A stretch of 64,000 bases of DNA from Firm-04 sp045600205 (GCA_045600205.1 JAZRXM010000029.1:124001-188000); one strand, 5' to 3'; counted from the first letter of the stretch, positions 26,683 through 35,898 are shown. Made by a program: numbers and translations. Notes: generated by a model from the letters alone, not told the origin.

Positions 26683-27867
26683 ATGGCGAAAGCAGAACTC
26701 AAAAAGAAGTCACTCGACCTCCCGATTTCCAAGGAGGACCGCAAAAAAGCTCTCGATAACGCCATTGCGCAAATCGAGAAGCAGTACGGCGCAGGCGCGG
26801 TCATGCGCTTGGGTCAGACCACAACCATGAACGTGGAAGCCATTTCCACAGGCTCGCTCACCCTCGATATGGCTCTGGGCATCGGCGGCGTGCCGCGCGG
26901 CAGAATCGTGGAGGTCTACGGTCCGGAAAGTTCCGGTAAGACCACCGTTGCGCTGCACGTTATTGCAGAAGCGCAGAAACTCGGCGGCGAGGCGGCTTTC
27001 ATTGACGTTGAACACGCCCTCGACCCCGTTTATGCCGAAGCACTCGGCGTCAACATTGATAATCTGCTCGTTTCACAGCCAGACAGCGGCGAACAGGCTC
27101 TCGAAATTGCCGAGGCACTCGTGCGCTCAGGCGGTATCGACGTCATCGTGATCGACTCCGTTGCTGCCATGACGACCCGCGCCGAAATCGAAGGCGAAAT
27201 GGGCGATTCTCACGTCGGTCAGCTCGCAAGACTGATGTCGCAGGCAATGCGCAAACTGACTTCCGTCATTTCCAAATCCAACTGCGTCGCTATCTTTATC
27301 AATCAGGTGCGCGAAAAAATCGGCGTCATGTACGGCAACCCCGAAACGACTACGGGCGGTCGTGCCCTCAAATTCTATGCGTCTGTCCGCATGGAGGTCC
27401 GCAAGGGTGAAGCACTCAAAAGCGGCGCGGAGGTCATCGGTAACCGCACAAAAGTCAAAATCGTCAAGAATAAAGTCGCACCGCCGTTCCGTGAGTGCGA
27501 ATTCGATATGATGTACGGCAAGGGTATCTCCAAAATCGGCGAGATCCTTGACCTCGCTGTGGAACTCGACATCGTCCACAAGGGCGGCTCTTGGTTCAGC
27601 TACGGAGAACGCAAACTCGGTCAGGGCAGAGATGCCGTCAAGGAACTGCTCGAAAACGATCCCGCACTCTGCGAGGAGATCGAAAAGAAAATCCTGGCGC
27701 AGAAAGAAAGCATCGTTATGGCTTCCAAAAAGAACAAGAAGGAGGCAGCGGTTTCTGCGGCAAAGGAAAAAGCAAGCAATGCCGTAGCTGCTGTCGAAAG
27801 TGCAGCTTCTGCGGACGATTCCGACGACGACAGCTTCGAGGAATTTGCTCCCGCTGTTGAATCATAA
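26683..27867 (+). CDS. recA: Recombinase RecA
   Basis: A 394-residue RecA. Walker A is GPESSGKTT (80-88). FIDVEHALDPVYAEALGVNI, the Walker B-like IDVIVIDSVAAM, and the L1/L2 loop segments ending GGRALKFYASVRMEV are all intact. The C-terminal tail is long, alanine/serine-rich and acidic (SADDSDDDSFEEFAP), as is common. AGAAAGGATC precedes the ATG. I saw no LexA-type inverted repeat upstream; prmC ends only 23 bases before. Confidence 0.98.
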   Translation: MAKAELKKKSLDLPISKEDRKKALDNAIAQIEKQYGAGAVMRLGQTTTMNVEAISTGSLTLDMALGIGGVPRGRIVEVYGPESSGKTTVALHVIAEAQKLGGEAAFIDVEHALDPVYAEALGVNIDNLLVSQPDSGEQALEIAEALVRSGGIDVIVIDSVAAMTTRAEIEGEMGDSHVGQLARLMSQAMRKLTSVISKSNCVAIFINQVREKIGVMYGNPETTTGGRALKFYASVRMEVRKGEALKSGAEVIGNRTKVKIVKNKVAPPFRECEFDMMYGKGISKIGEILDLAVELDIVHKGGSWFSYGERKLGQGRDAVKELLENDPALCEEIEKKILAQKESIVMASKKNKKEAAVSAAKEKASNAVAAVESAASADDSDDDSFEEFAPAVES

Positions 27868-28502
27868 TGCCGAAAATTCTCGAGATTACGCACGATAAAG
27901 GAAAACTTTACCGCATTGCATTGGAGGATGAACAGACGCTCTGGCTGCACGGCGATTTGCTCGCAGCCGAGCATCTGAAGGTCGGGCAGCCGCTCTCCGA
28001 GGACGATATCGCCTATTTGCAGGAGCAGGCGGCTCTGCACCGCACCTACGAGTACGCGCTCTACTGCCTGGACCGCAGAAGCTATTCCTGCAAGGAACTT
28101 GCCGATAAGCTGATGTCTGCGAAAAATCCCGTGGAATCCGCGGTCACGCAGACCATTGAAAAACTCGTGCGGCTCGGATTCCTCGACGATGCTCGCTACG
28201 CTGCGGAACTGGCACGTACCTACATCGAAAGCAGACACTATGGTCTGCGGAAAGCCGCTTTCGAAATGAAGCGACGCGGGCTTTCCCGTGAATTGATCGA
28301 GGACGCCCTCGCCAATTACAGCGAGGATGAACAGATCGCGGAACAGCTTTCAGAGCTGATTACCAAAAAATACGCAAGATACCTCACAGATGAGGACGAC
28401 CGCAAATCCATCGAAAAGGTTACGGCTGCCCTCGTCCGCCGCGGATTCGATTACGCCGACATCCGTGACGCCATCCGTGCATGGTTTGAGGATGAATCCT
28501 GA
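27867..28502 (+). CDS. recX: Regulatory protein RecX
   Basis: A 211-residue RecX, the modulator of RecA filaments. Three-helix repeats are visible: RRSYSCKELADKLM, VRLGFLDDARYAAELARTYI, and the C-terminal LVRRGFDYADIRDAI. It begins on the last base of recA (TAATG), the usual coupled arrangement. Confidence 0.93.
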   Translation: MPKILEITHDKGKLYRIALEDEQTLWLHGDLLAAEHLKVGQPLSEDDIAYLQEQAALHRTYEYALYCLDRRSYSCKELADKLMSAKNPVESAVTQTIEKLVRLGFLDDARYAAELARTYIESRHYGLRKAAFEMKRRGLSRELIEDALANYSEDEQIAEQLSELITKKYARYLTDEDDRKSIEKVTAALVRRGFDYADIRDAIRAWFEDES

Positions 28503-28529
28503 TTTCTGCCCTTTCGAAAGGAGCGCGGC

Positions 28530-29915
28530 ATGACACAGCAAAATTTACAAATCAAACAGGCAATCCGTGCCATTCTGGAGGGCTTCGACCATCCCCCGCG
28601 GGCGCATGTCCGCAGTTTCGGCTGTCAGCTCAATTTTTGCGACGGCGAAAAATATAAAGGCATTTTACAGGATTTGGGCTACGCGCTCACCGATGACCCC
28701 GCCGAGGCAGACGTCATTTTGTTTAACGCCTGCGCGGTCCGCGCCCATGCGGAATCCCGCGTGACCGGACAGATCGGCAGCCTGAAACCCCTCTTTGAGC
28801 AGAATCCGAACCTCATTATCGGACTTTGCGGCTGTATGGCAGAGGAGGACGAGGTCCGTGAGCTGATGCGCAAATCCTATCCGTTTGTCCGACTGATTTT
28901 GGGCGCGGGCGCAATGGAAAAATTACCCGAAAGCATCCTCGCTTTCTATCAGGCGGACGGCAAACGCTACGAAACCTCGGGCATGGAGGGCATTCCCGCG
29001 GAAGACTTGCCAACTGTCCGCGAAAGCGGCATCTCCGCAAGCGTGCCCGTCATGTATGGCTGCAATAACTTCTGTACCTACTGCATTGTACCCTATGTGC
29101 GCGGCAGAGAACGCAGTCGTACACCCGATGCCATTGAAGCGGAAGTCCGCGAACTGGTTGCTGCGGGTTACAAGGAGATTTTGCTGCTGGGACAAAATGT
29201 CAATTCCTACGGCAAAGACCTCGCAGAACCAATGAATTTCCCCGCGCTGCTCCGAAAACTCGATGCCATTGACGGCGAATATTTCCTGCGGTTCATGAGC
29301 TCGCACCCCAAGGACGCAACCCCTGAACTCATCGACACGATGCTGCACTCCAAGCACATCGAACATCACCTGCATTTGCCCGTACAATCGGGCAGCAACC
29401 GCGTTCTGCAGGAGATGAACCGCCGCTATACCATCGAAAAATATCGCACCCTCATTGATTATACTCGCGAGCGGTCGGAACTGTTTTCCTTCTCCAGCGA
29501 CCTCATCGTCGGCTTCCCGACCGAAACACAGTCCGATTTTGAAGCAACACTCGACCTCATTCGGACAGTGCGATACGATAACCTCTACACGTTCATTTAC
29601 AGCCGCCGACCCGGTACCAAAGCCGCCGAGATGGAACAGGTTTCCTCACAGGAGGAAATTTCTGCCAGAATGCAGACTTTGCTCGCCGTGCAGCGCGATA
29701 TCTCCGAAACACATAACGCTCGCTTCCTCGGCAAAACCTGCCTCACGCTCATCGAGAAGTTTGACCCGGAATCGGGCAAGATGACAGGTAAAAACCGCGA
29801 AGCTATGAACATCGAAATTCCCACGGGCGGCTCTCCGGATCTGGTCGGAAAACTGCTGCCTGTTCAGATAAACGCCGTCAAAAACTGGGCTCTCTGCGGA
29901 GAACTCATCCCCTGA
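28530..29915 (+). CDS. miaB: tRNA-2-methylthio-N6-dimethylallyladenosine synthase
   Basis: A 461-residue methylthiotransferase that makes ms2i6A37 in tRNA. The UPF0004 domain cysteines are in FGCQLN, FNACAVRAHAE and GLCGCMAEE. The radical SAM cluster CX3CX2C is GCNNFCTYCIVPYVRG, and the C-terminal TRAM domain follows. CGAAAGGAGCG precedes the ATG. It is adjacent to its paralogue rimO. Confidence 0.95.
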   Translation: MTQQNLQIKQAIRAILEGFDHPPRAHVRSFGCQLNFCDGEKYKGILQDLGYALTDDPAEADVILFNACAVRAHAESRVTGQIGSLKPLFEQNPNLIIGLCGCMAEEDEVRELMRKSYPFVRLILGAGAMEKLPESILAFYQADGKRYETSGMEGIPAEDLPTVRESGISASVPVMYGCNNFCTYCIVPYVRGRERSRTPDAIEAEVRELVAAGYKEILLLGQNVNSYGKDLAEPMNFPALLRKLDAIDGEYFLRFMSSHPKDATPELIDTMLHSKHIEHHLHLPVQSGSNRVLQEMNRRYTIEKYRTLIDYTRERSELFSFSSDLIVGFPTETQSDFEATLDLIRTVRYDNLYTFIYSRRPGTKAAEMEQVSSQEEISARMQTLLAVQRDISETHNARFLGKTCLTLIEKFDPESGKMTGKNREAMNIEIPTGGSPDLVGKLLPVQINAVKNWALCGELIP

Positions 29916-29957
29916 CGGCATTCCCTGCATGATACTTTGAATTGGAGGAATCAATCC

Positions 29958-31292
29958 ATGATCGTCAGTATGGTATCCCTCGGCTGTGCCAAAAACCTCG
30001 TTGATTCGGAGCGTATGCTCTATCTGCTGCGGCAGAAAGGGTTCGAGCTTACCGTTGAGCCGGGTGATGCAGACATCGCAATTGTCAATACCTGCGGCTT
30101 TATTCAGTCCGCGAAGGAGGAGGCAATCGAAACTATTCTCGAACTCGTACAGCTCAAGGCGGAGGGCACGCTCAAGCATATCATCGTGACGGGCTGCCTC
30201 GCAGAACGCTACAAGGAGGAGGCAGCAGAACTGTTCCCCGAAGTGGATGCCATTGTCGGCATTGGCGACGAAACCGAAATCTGCGCCATTCTCGACCGCA
30301 TTCAGGCAGGCGAGCGCGTGGTTCAGTTTGCGCCGAAATGCAATATGCCCCTGACCGGCGGCAGAATTATCTCGACACTGCCGTTTTTTGCGTACCTGAA
30401 AGTCGCGGAGGGTTGCTCCAACGGCTGTACCTACTGCGCAATCCCGCAGATTCGCGGAAAATTCCGCTCCGTACCCATGGACGAAGTACTCAAAGAGGCA
30501 AACTGGCTCGCGGAAAACGGTGTCACTGAACTGGTCGTGGTCGCACAGGATACCACACGCTACGGCGAAGACCTGAACGACGGCAAATCGCTGCTGCCGG
30601 AACTGCTCACCAAACTCTGTGCCATTGAGGGCTTCCACTGGATCCGCATCCTTTACTGCTACCCTGAGCGCATCTCTGATGAACTGATCGACGTCATCGC
30701 AAAAGAACCGAAAATCGTAAAATATCTCGATATCCCGATTCAGCACTGCAACGGCGATGTGCTGAAATCTATGCGCCGTGAGGGCGATGCCGCATCGCTG
30801 AAAGCATTGTTTGAGAAACTCCGCGCACGTATTCCCGAGATTACCTTGCGCACCACGCTGATGACCGGCTTCCCTACCGAAACCGAAGACGCTTTCACCG
30901 AACTTTCCGCATTCGTGCAGGATCTGAAGTTCGAGCGGATGGGCTGTTTTGCCTACTCCGAGGAGGAAAATACCCCCGCTGCCAAAATGCCTGACCAAAT
31001 TGATGAGGAAATCCGCCGCCATCGCGCAGATCTCCTCATGGAACAGCAAATGGGTATCTCTGAGCAATATAACCAAAAACGCCTCGGCACTGTCACCGAA
31101 GCGGTCATTGAAGGATATGATAAGTGGGGCGAGTGCTGGTTTGGTCGCACCGCCGCCGATGCTCCCGATATTGACGGAAAACTGTTCATTCAGGGCAAAC
31201 CCTCCGATGGACTGCAAATCGGTCAGTATGTGCAGGTGAAAATCACCGATATCCTTGATTACGACCTGATGGGCGAGGTGATTGCACAATGA
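29958..31292 (+). CDS. rimO: Ribosomal protein S12 methylthiotransferase
   Basis: A 444-residue methylthiotransferase acting on Asp of ribosomal protein S12. SLGCAKNLVDSE, IVNTCGFIQSAK and TGCLAERYK carry the first cluster cysteines; GCSNGCTYCAIPQIRGKFRS is the radical SAM motif; a TRAM domain ends the protein. KNLVDSE marks RimO rather than MiaB. The start at 29958 follows TTGGAGG. It overlaps pgsA by four bases. Confidence 0.95.
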   Translation: MIVSMVSLGCAKNLVDSERMLYLLRQKGFELTVEPGDADIAIVNTCGFIQSAKEEAIETILELVQLKAEGTLKHIIVTGCLAERYKEEAAELFPEVDAIVGIGDETEICAILDRIQAGERVVQFAPKCNMPLTGGRIISTLPFFAYLKVAEGCSNGCTYCAIPQIRGKFRSVPMDEVLKEANWLAENGVTELVVVAQDTTRYGEDLNDGKSLLPELLTKLCAIEGFHWIRILYCYPERISDELIDVIAKEPKIVKYLDIPIQHCNGDVLKSMRREGDAASLKALFEKLRARIPEITLRTTLMTGFPTETEDAFTELSAFVQDLKFERMGCFAYSEEENTPAAKMPDQIDEEIRRHRADLLMEQQMGISEQYNQKRLGTVTEAVIEGYDKWGECWFGRTAADAPDIDGKLFIQGKPSDGLQIGQYVQVKITDILDYDLMGEVIAQ

Positions 31293-31879
31293 CCATGAAT
31301 ACACCCAATAAGCTGACGATCGCTCGTGTCTTTATGGTGCCGCTGTTTGTGCTCCTCTACTACTGGCAATTTCCTGCGCACTATTTCATCGCCGCACTCG
31401 TGTTCGTTGGTGCTTCCATTACCGATGCGATTGACGGTAAAATGGCCCGCAAATACAACCTCATCACCGATTTCGGTAAATTTCTTGACCCGCTTGCAGA
31501 TAAGGTGCTCGTCATTACCGCGCTTTCCTGCTTCCTGCATCAGGGACATATCCATATTGTGGCGTATCTGCTGATTATTATACGCGAATTTATGGTCGAT
31601 GCCCTGCGATTGGTGGTCGCGGGAAAGGGAACGGTCGTTCCTGCCGGATTCGCAGGCAAACTCAAAACCGCTTTCACAATGATCGCTATTATCACATTCA
31701 TGGCGTATCTGGCATTCCGAATGGATTTCCATGCGTTCGGTTTGCCCATTACCGATGGCATCTGGTTCTGGATCGAGGCTTTCTTGCAGCTCCTGTTCTG
31801 GATCGCTGCCGCCTTGACCGTCTATTCGGGCGCAAAATATCTTGTCGGCTACTGGAAAGACATCAATCCCAACAAATAA
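31289..31879 (+). CDS. pgsA: CDP-diacylglycerol-glycerol-3-phosphate 3-phosphatidyltransferase
   Basis: A 196-residue integral membrane enzyme making phosphatidylglycerophosphate. The CDP-alcohol phosphotransferase motif D-G-x2-A-R-x8-G-x3-D-x3-D is complete in DAIDGKMARKYNLITDFG and FLDPLADK. Several hydrophobic helices follow. The order rimO-pgsA is conserved in Firmicutes; here cinA, often between pgsA and recA, is missing and recA lies upstream. Confidence 0.94.
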   Translation: MTMNTPNKLTIARVFMVPLFVLLYYWQFPAHYFIAALVFVGASITDAIDGKMARKYNLITDFGKFLDPLADKVLVITALSCFLHQGHIHIVAYLLIIIREFMVDALRLVVAGKGTVVPAGFAGKLKTAFTMIAIITFMAYLAFRMDFHAFGLPITDGIWFWIEAFLQLLFWIAAALTVYSGAKYLVGYWKDINPNK

Positions 31880-31916
31880 CCTGCCCTGTCCCCCCACACA
31901 CAAAGGAGGCATTGCT

Positions 31917-32534
31917 ATGCTCAAAGAACTGCGTGAGGAAGTCGCGCTGATTCGTGACCGCGACCCCGCTGCCAGAAGTTCCCTTGAAGTCATCCTCACC
32001 TATTCGGGTCTGCACGCCCTGCTCGCTTACAGACTCTCCCATAAGCTGCTGAAATGCGGCTGTCCGACCCTTGCTCGTATTGTATCTCAGCTTGCGAAGT
32101 TTTTTACGGGCATCGAGATCCATCCGGGCGCGACCATCGGCAAGGGTCTGTTCATTGACCACGGCATGGGCGTTGTCATTGGCGAAACTACCATTATCGG
32201 CGATAACTGCACGCTCTATCAGGGCGTGACACTCGGCGGTACCGGTAAAGACCGCGGCAAGCGTCACCCCACACTCGGCAATAACGTCACAGTCGGTGCA
32301 GGTGCGAAGGTACTCGGTCCGTTCAAGGTCGGCGATAACGCGAAAATTGCAGCAGGTGCTGTTGTATTGAAAGAAGTGCCGGCAAATGCGACTGCTGTCG
32401 GCGTGCCCGCTCGTGTGGTCAAAATGAACGGTGTGCGCGTGCCTGACCTCGACCAGATTCATATTCCTGACCCTGTGGCGCAGGAACTTGCCAAAATCAA
32501 CCAGAGATTGAAGGCTCTGGAAAGAAGAAAATAA
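31917..32534 (+). CDS. cysE: Serine O-acetyltransferase
   Basis: A 205-residue left-handed beta-helix acetyltransferase making O-acetylserine for cysteine synthesis. IHPGATIGKGLFIDHGMGVV contains the catalytic His and Asp; hexapeptide repeats follow (GVTLGGTGKDRGKRHPTLG, GAKVLGPFKVGD). It is the short EpsC type without the long N-terminal domain of the E. coli enzyme. AAAGGAGG precedes the ATG. No T-box or other leader was seen in the 37 bases after pgsA. Confidence 0.94.
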   Translation: MLKELREEVALIRDRDPAARSSLEVILTYSGLHALLAYRLSHKLLKCGCPTLARIVSQLAKFFTGIEIHPGATIGKGLFIDHGMGVVIGETTIIGDNCTLYQGVTLGGTGKDRGKRHPTLGNNVTVGAGAKVLGPFKVGDNAKIAAGAVVLKEVPANATAVGVPARVVKMNGVRVPDLDQIHIPDPVAQELAKINQRLKALERRK

Positions 32535-32549
32535 TGTATCCTCGATGAA

Positions 32550-32591
32550 TTGAAATGCAGGCAACCATTCTTGCCTGCATTTTTTATTTTG
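32550..32591 (+). terminator. Intrinsic terminator after cysE
   Basis: AAATGCAGGCAA (32553-32564) pairs perfectly with TTGCCTGCATTT around a CCATTC loop, followed by a T-rich tract. It ends the long plus-strand run. Confidence 0.93.
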
Positions 32592-32623
32592 CAAAATGGA
32601 AAATATACTTGACATTTTGCAAA
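32587..32623. promoter_or_regulatory. Candidate operator of the XRE regulator
   Basis: Two palindromes with a TTTGCAAA core occur, at 32587-32596 (TTTTGCAAAA) and 32616-32623. The second lies between the -35 and -10 elements, the first just upstream of the -35. This is the expected position for autorepression by the encoded XRE protein. Confidence 0.55.
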
Positions 32624-32637
32624 TTATGGTGTATAAT
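32609..32637 (+). promoter_or_regulatory. Promoter of the XRE/membrane protein cassette
   Basis: TTGACA (32609-32614), 17 bases, TATAAT (32632-32637): full consensus, 31 bases before the regulator start. Confidence 0.9.
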
Positions 32638-32667
32638 GAAATCATCAAAGGAGATGATGCCTCTGCT

Positions 32668-32877
32668 ATGAAAAACAAAAAAATGAAAATCGCCCGCATG
32701 GAACACGACATGAACCAAGAAGCACTCGCACAAGCCGTTGGCGTCACACGCCAGACAATCGGAATGATCGAATCCGGAAACTATAACCCGACACTCAATC
32801 TCTGCATTGCCATTTGCGACGCACTCGGCAAAACGCTCGACGAATTGTTCTGGACCAACCCGTCCGAACGAGAATAA
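32668..32877 (+). CDS. Small XRE-family transcriptional regulator
   Basis: A 69-residue protein that is essentially a single helix-turn-helix domain: MNQEALAQAVGVTRQTIGMI and the family ending ESGNYNPTLNLCIAICDALG, KTLDELFW. This minimal type commonly controls an adjacent membrane protein gene. The first in-frame ATG is 32668; AAAGGAG lies rather far upstream (about 15 bases), and the ATG at 32683 is an alternative. It lies 16 bases before the membrane gene. Confidence 0.9.
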   Translation: MKNKKMKIARMEHDMNQEALAQAVGVTRQTIGMIESGNYNPTLNLCIAICDALGKTLDELFWTNPSERE

Positions 32878-32893
32878 GAAAGGAGCAACACAT

Positions 32894-33421
32894 ATGAAAG
32901 AATACAAAGGTTGGCAAAAGAAAGTTGCCGACAAACTTACCACAGAATATCACACAGATGAACGCATTTCCAGTATTAATAATCAGGCTTGGGCTGCCTG
33001 CGGCGTTATCGCATTTCTCTATGCCATTACTATGTTGGTTATCCGTGTCGTCAAAGGACAAAGTATTCTCGCAGAAGGCATCCTGCTGATATTGATTGTG
33101 ATTTGTCTGGCTTCGATTGAAAAGCAAAACGGCATCATCATTTCGCCGAAAATTATGGGCAAAGAACTAAGCCTTACCGATAAACGGAAACGCATCGCGC
33201 TTTATGTGGCAGAGTCAGTTGGATTTGCTGTTTTTCTGACTATCTTTCTGACTGCGTCGGATGATGAATTCCATGTGCTGCTCATGTTGCGACATTTCGT
33301 GATTGGCTTAATTGTTGATTTCCTGCTCAATTATTTCCTCTATGAAAGGCGAATCAAACGCTACAACGCTCAGCAGGCTGCCCTCGATGCCGATGAAAAT
33401 TCCCTCGCTGAGGATGAATAA
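32894..33421 (+). CDS. Four-helix membrane protein of unknown function
   Basis: A 175-residue membrane protein with about four hydrophobic helices in two pairs: WAACGVIAFLYAITMLVI and ILLILIVICLASI, then ALYVAESVGFAVFLTIFLT and FVIGLIVDFLLNYFL. Charged cytoplasmic ends include a long acidic C-terminus. Proteins of this layout often follow small XRE regulators in Firmicutes; their function is not known to me. AAAGGAGC precedes the ATG. Confidence 0.8.
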   Translation: MKEYKGWQKKVADKLTTEYHTDERISSINNQAWAACGVIAFLYAITMLVIRVVKGQSILAEGILLILIVICLASIEKQNGIIISPKIMGKELSLTDKRKRIALYVAESVGFAVFLTIFLTASDDEFHVLLMLRHFVIGLIVDFLLNYFLYERRIKRYNAQQAALDADENSLAEDE

Positions 33422-33424
33422 TGA

Positions 33425-33462
33425 AAAACCCGCCCCCGATGCACTCGGAGAGCGGGTTTTGT
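33425..33462. terminator. Bidirectional terminator between the XRE cassette and the glycan operon
   Basis: AAAACCCGC pairs with GCGGGTTTT, with an inner CCGA/TCGG pairing. Both strands exit into T-rich runs, so it can end the plus-strand membrane gene and the 16-kb minus-strand glycan operon. Confidence 0.88.
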
Positions 33463-35892
33463 TTATATGATCTCGCAGGGAATGCTGACCGCAAGCGGTT
33501 CGGTGTCCTCGGAGCGCAGAAGATCCAGCATCAGCAGACCATGCATCGGGTAAGGCGGTACGGAGAGAATCAGCTCGGGCAAAAGTCCGCTGTTGACTGC
33601 ACAAAGCTGAATCGGCGCATACGGCACAACCGTGTTGCCTGACGCATCACACAGGCGCATTTGCAGTACCGTATTCGGATCCTGACGCAGAATCTCCGCG
33701 ACTGCAATCGGAAACCGCGTCTGGCTGCCGCTCCGGATAAACAACATCTGCGGCGTGCGGAACACGGCTTTTCCTGCTGCATCAATTGTCAGCGCAAATT
33801 CCGCAGGCAGACGGTAAAGCCGTTGATATACACCTGCATTCATCTCTGCCGCAGATTGCTCTGCCTGCTGCTTTGTAAGTTCTCTGCTCCAGCGCGTGAT
33901 CTTCTCCATGCTTTCGGAAATCGCAGTTTCTGCGTTGTATTCCCGATGCAGACCCGCAAATACCTGATTGTCCTCGTATAGCGCATCGTAGAAATTCTCA
34001 AAGCAGAAATGCACGGGCTGTACCCGGAGTTTCCAATCGGTGATCGCGCCCGGCCATGCCATCGAACAATATGGTTCTGCACAAAATCGCTGCGGATAGT
34101 TCGCTATGCCGTAGTTGAAATACGTGCTCCATTCATCAAGTCCCTGCGTGCAGATTTCAGGATATGCCCCAAGCATTTCCAGATAAATGCGGCGGTCAAT
34201 CACTTGCGGCTGATGCGAGGAATACTGCAAACATGGCATTTTTTCCGTAAGCAGCCAGTCGCGGGTGCGGAACATACTCTCGTCGTAAGAAGTATATGCC
34301 CCCTGCGTGCCTTTCCATAATCGCAGATCATAGCAGAAATATGCCTGATATCGCGCATTTTTGACAAAGAATGTCTGCGGAAGCGGCAGCAGTGGACGAT
34401 AATCATCATCGGTCATCACGAAAACATCGTCAAGCGGTGCTTTCTGCATCAGCAGGCAGCGCAGGAAAAAGTTGCGCATGGTGTGATCCTGTGGCAAGGG
34501 CGTCCCATCCAGAAGCTGCTCATCCGTGAAAAACGAAAGGCGGATCCTGCCATGCCATTTTTCTTGCAGCTCCGCGATATTTCGCTCGGGACAGCAAACA
34601 AGAAGTTCCTCGATGAACGGCAGATATGCGTCCCAGTAGGGGAGTGTGCGCAGCAGGTCTTCATTTCTTGCGGTCAGCACAACCATTTGCTTGATACGCA
34701 AATCAGAAGGCAAATCGCCCTCCACCTCCGATACGCTGCAAATCGCATCCGCCATTTCTGCCGCAGCGGTATCCCATGTGCGCGGCTGATATGCGGCGAT
34801 CGCAGCTCGTTTCTGTGTGTATACTGCTTCATCGGCAAGCAAAGCTTCTACTGCTGAAATCAACGAATCTACGCTGGTATTGTCAAAATAATCCGCAAGT
34901 GCGCCACCCACTTCCCGCAACACAGGAATATCTGAGGCAAGCACGGGCGTGCCATGCTGAAATGCCTCCACAATCGGCAGACCAAATCCCTCATCCTGCG
35001 TTGGAAATGCAACCGCAAGCGCGTTTTCGTAAAGTGCGGAAATTGTCGCATCTGTGGGAGAATTCGCAAAGAAGAAATCCTTGCCGTTCTTTGGGTGATG
35101 CGCCATTTTTTTCTCGAAATCCGCCATATTCCAGCCGATTCGTCCGGCAAATACGACCTTGACACCCATCGCAGACAGACGGTCTACGGCATTGAGCAGC
35201 AGCGCATGATTTTTGCGCGGCTCGATTGTTCCAACCATCAGCAAATAGCGATGCTTCGTCAGATTTGCAAGTAGTTGCTCGTCTTTTGCATTGGCATCGC
35301 TGCCTGTCGCCTTGGGCTTGAAATCGGCACCAAGCGGCACCACACTACATGGCGGTGGCGTGATATGCAGTTGACCACACAGATCAGCAAGTACGGATTT
35401 TGTCGCATCTGCGTTGCAAATGATGTGGTCTGCATACTGCAAAACAGCGGTCGTCCACGATAAAAACTGCGTGACCGTCAGCTCATAGAAAAACTGCGGG
35501 TGCGTTACGGGAATCAAATCGTAAAGGTGCGAAATGATCGTGACGCCGCGCTGCTTCAGAATCGGGAACAGCCAGCTGCGGTGCATCGGCATATTCCACG
35601 CACTGTCGATATCGAAAAATAATGCTGTTGCTGGAATTTCCTGCGGCGTGATGATGCGGATCCTCCCACTGCCATAGGGTGAACCGATTTGCTCAGTGTA
35701 AAATGCAGCAAATGCGTCGTTTGGCAAAATGCGCCATGCGGTATGGCTCGGCAAATCCGCCAGCAGTGTGACCTCTAACGCGGGATTGTTCAGCATTCGC
35801 AGGACAATTTCCTTTGCCACGCGCTGAATCCCTGTCGTGAATGTGGTCAGGCAAAGACGGGAAAGATCAATATATACGTGCGTTTTGTGCAT
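33463..35892 (-). CDS. Bifunctional glycosyltransferase: GT4 domain fused to a Stealth-like domain
   Basis: An 809-residue three-part protein. Residues 1-385 form a family 4 glycosyltransferase: GTGIQRVAKEIVLRML near the N-terminus, MVGTIEPRKNHALLLNAV (219-236), and the donor-site E-x7-E in EGFGLPIVEA (301-310). Residues about 400-640 form a second domain with LDDVFVMTDDDYRPL (TDDD at 494-497), SSHQPQVID (558-566) and a DEW/NYG segment. Its order of D-D and H-x-P motifs resembles Stealth sugar-phosphate transferases, which is inference. Residues about 695-809 look beta-rich. It is the last gene of the glycan operon. Which linkage each domain makes cannot be read. Confidence 0.75.
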   Translation of the reverse strand: MHKTHVYIDLSRLCLTTFTTGIQRVAKEIVLRMLNNPALEVTLLADLPSHTAWRILPNDAFAAFYTEQIGSPYGSGRIRIITPQEIPATALFFDIDSAWNMPMHRSWLFPILKQRGVTIISHLYDLIPVTHPQFFYELTVTQFLSWTTAVLQYADHIICNADATKSVLADLCGQLHITPPPCSVVPLGADFKPKATGSDANAKDEQLLANLTKHRYLLMVGTIEPRKNHALLLNAVDRLSAMGVKVVFAGRIGWNMADFEKKMAHHPKNGKDFFFANSPTDATISALYENALAVAFPTQDEGFGLPIVEAFQHGTPVLASDIPVLREVGGALADYFDNTSVDSLISAVEALLADEAVYTQKRAAIAAYQPRTWDTAAAEMADAICSVSEVEGDLPSDLRIKQMVVLTARNEDLLRTLPYWDAYLPFIEELLVCCPERNIAELQEKWHGRIRLSFFTDEQLLDGTPLPQDHTMRNFFLRCLLMQKAPLDDVFVMTDDDYRPLLPLPQTFFVKNARYQAYFCYDLRLWKGTQGAYTSYDESMFRTRDWLLTEKMPCLQYSSHQPQVIDRRIYLEMLGAYPEICTQGLDEWSTYFNYGIANYPQRFCAEPYCSMAWPGAITDWKLRVQPVHFCFENFYDALYEDNQVFAGLHREYNAETAISESMEKITRWSRELTKQQAEQSAAEMNAGVYQRLYRLPAEFALTIDAAGKAVFRTPQMLFIRSGSQTRFPIAVAEILRQDPNTVLQMRLCDASGNTVVPYAPIQLCAVNSGLLPELILSVPPYPMHGLLMLDLLRSEDTEPLAVSIPCEII

Positions 35893-35898
35893 GAATCA

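Noticed and set aside
29646..31304. Long minus-strand open frame (552 codons) opposite rimO
   Set aside because: Shadow of rimO, whose iron-sulfur and TRAM motifs are intact on the plus strand; no recognisable domain in the antisense frame.
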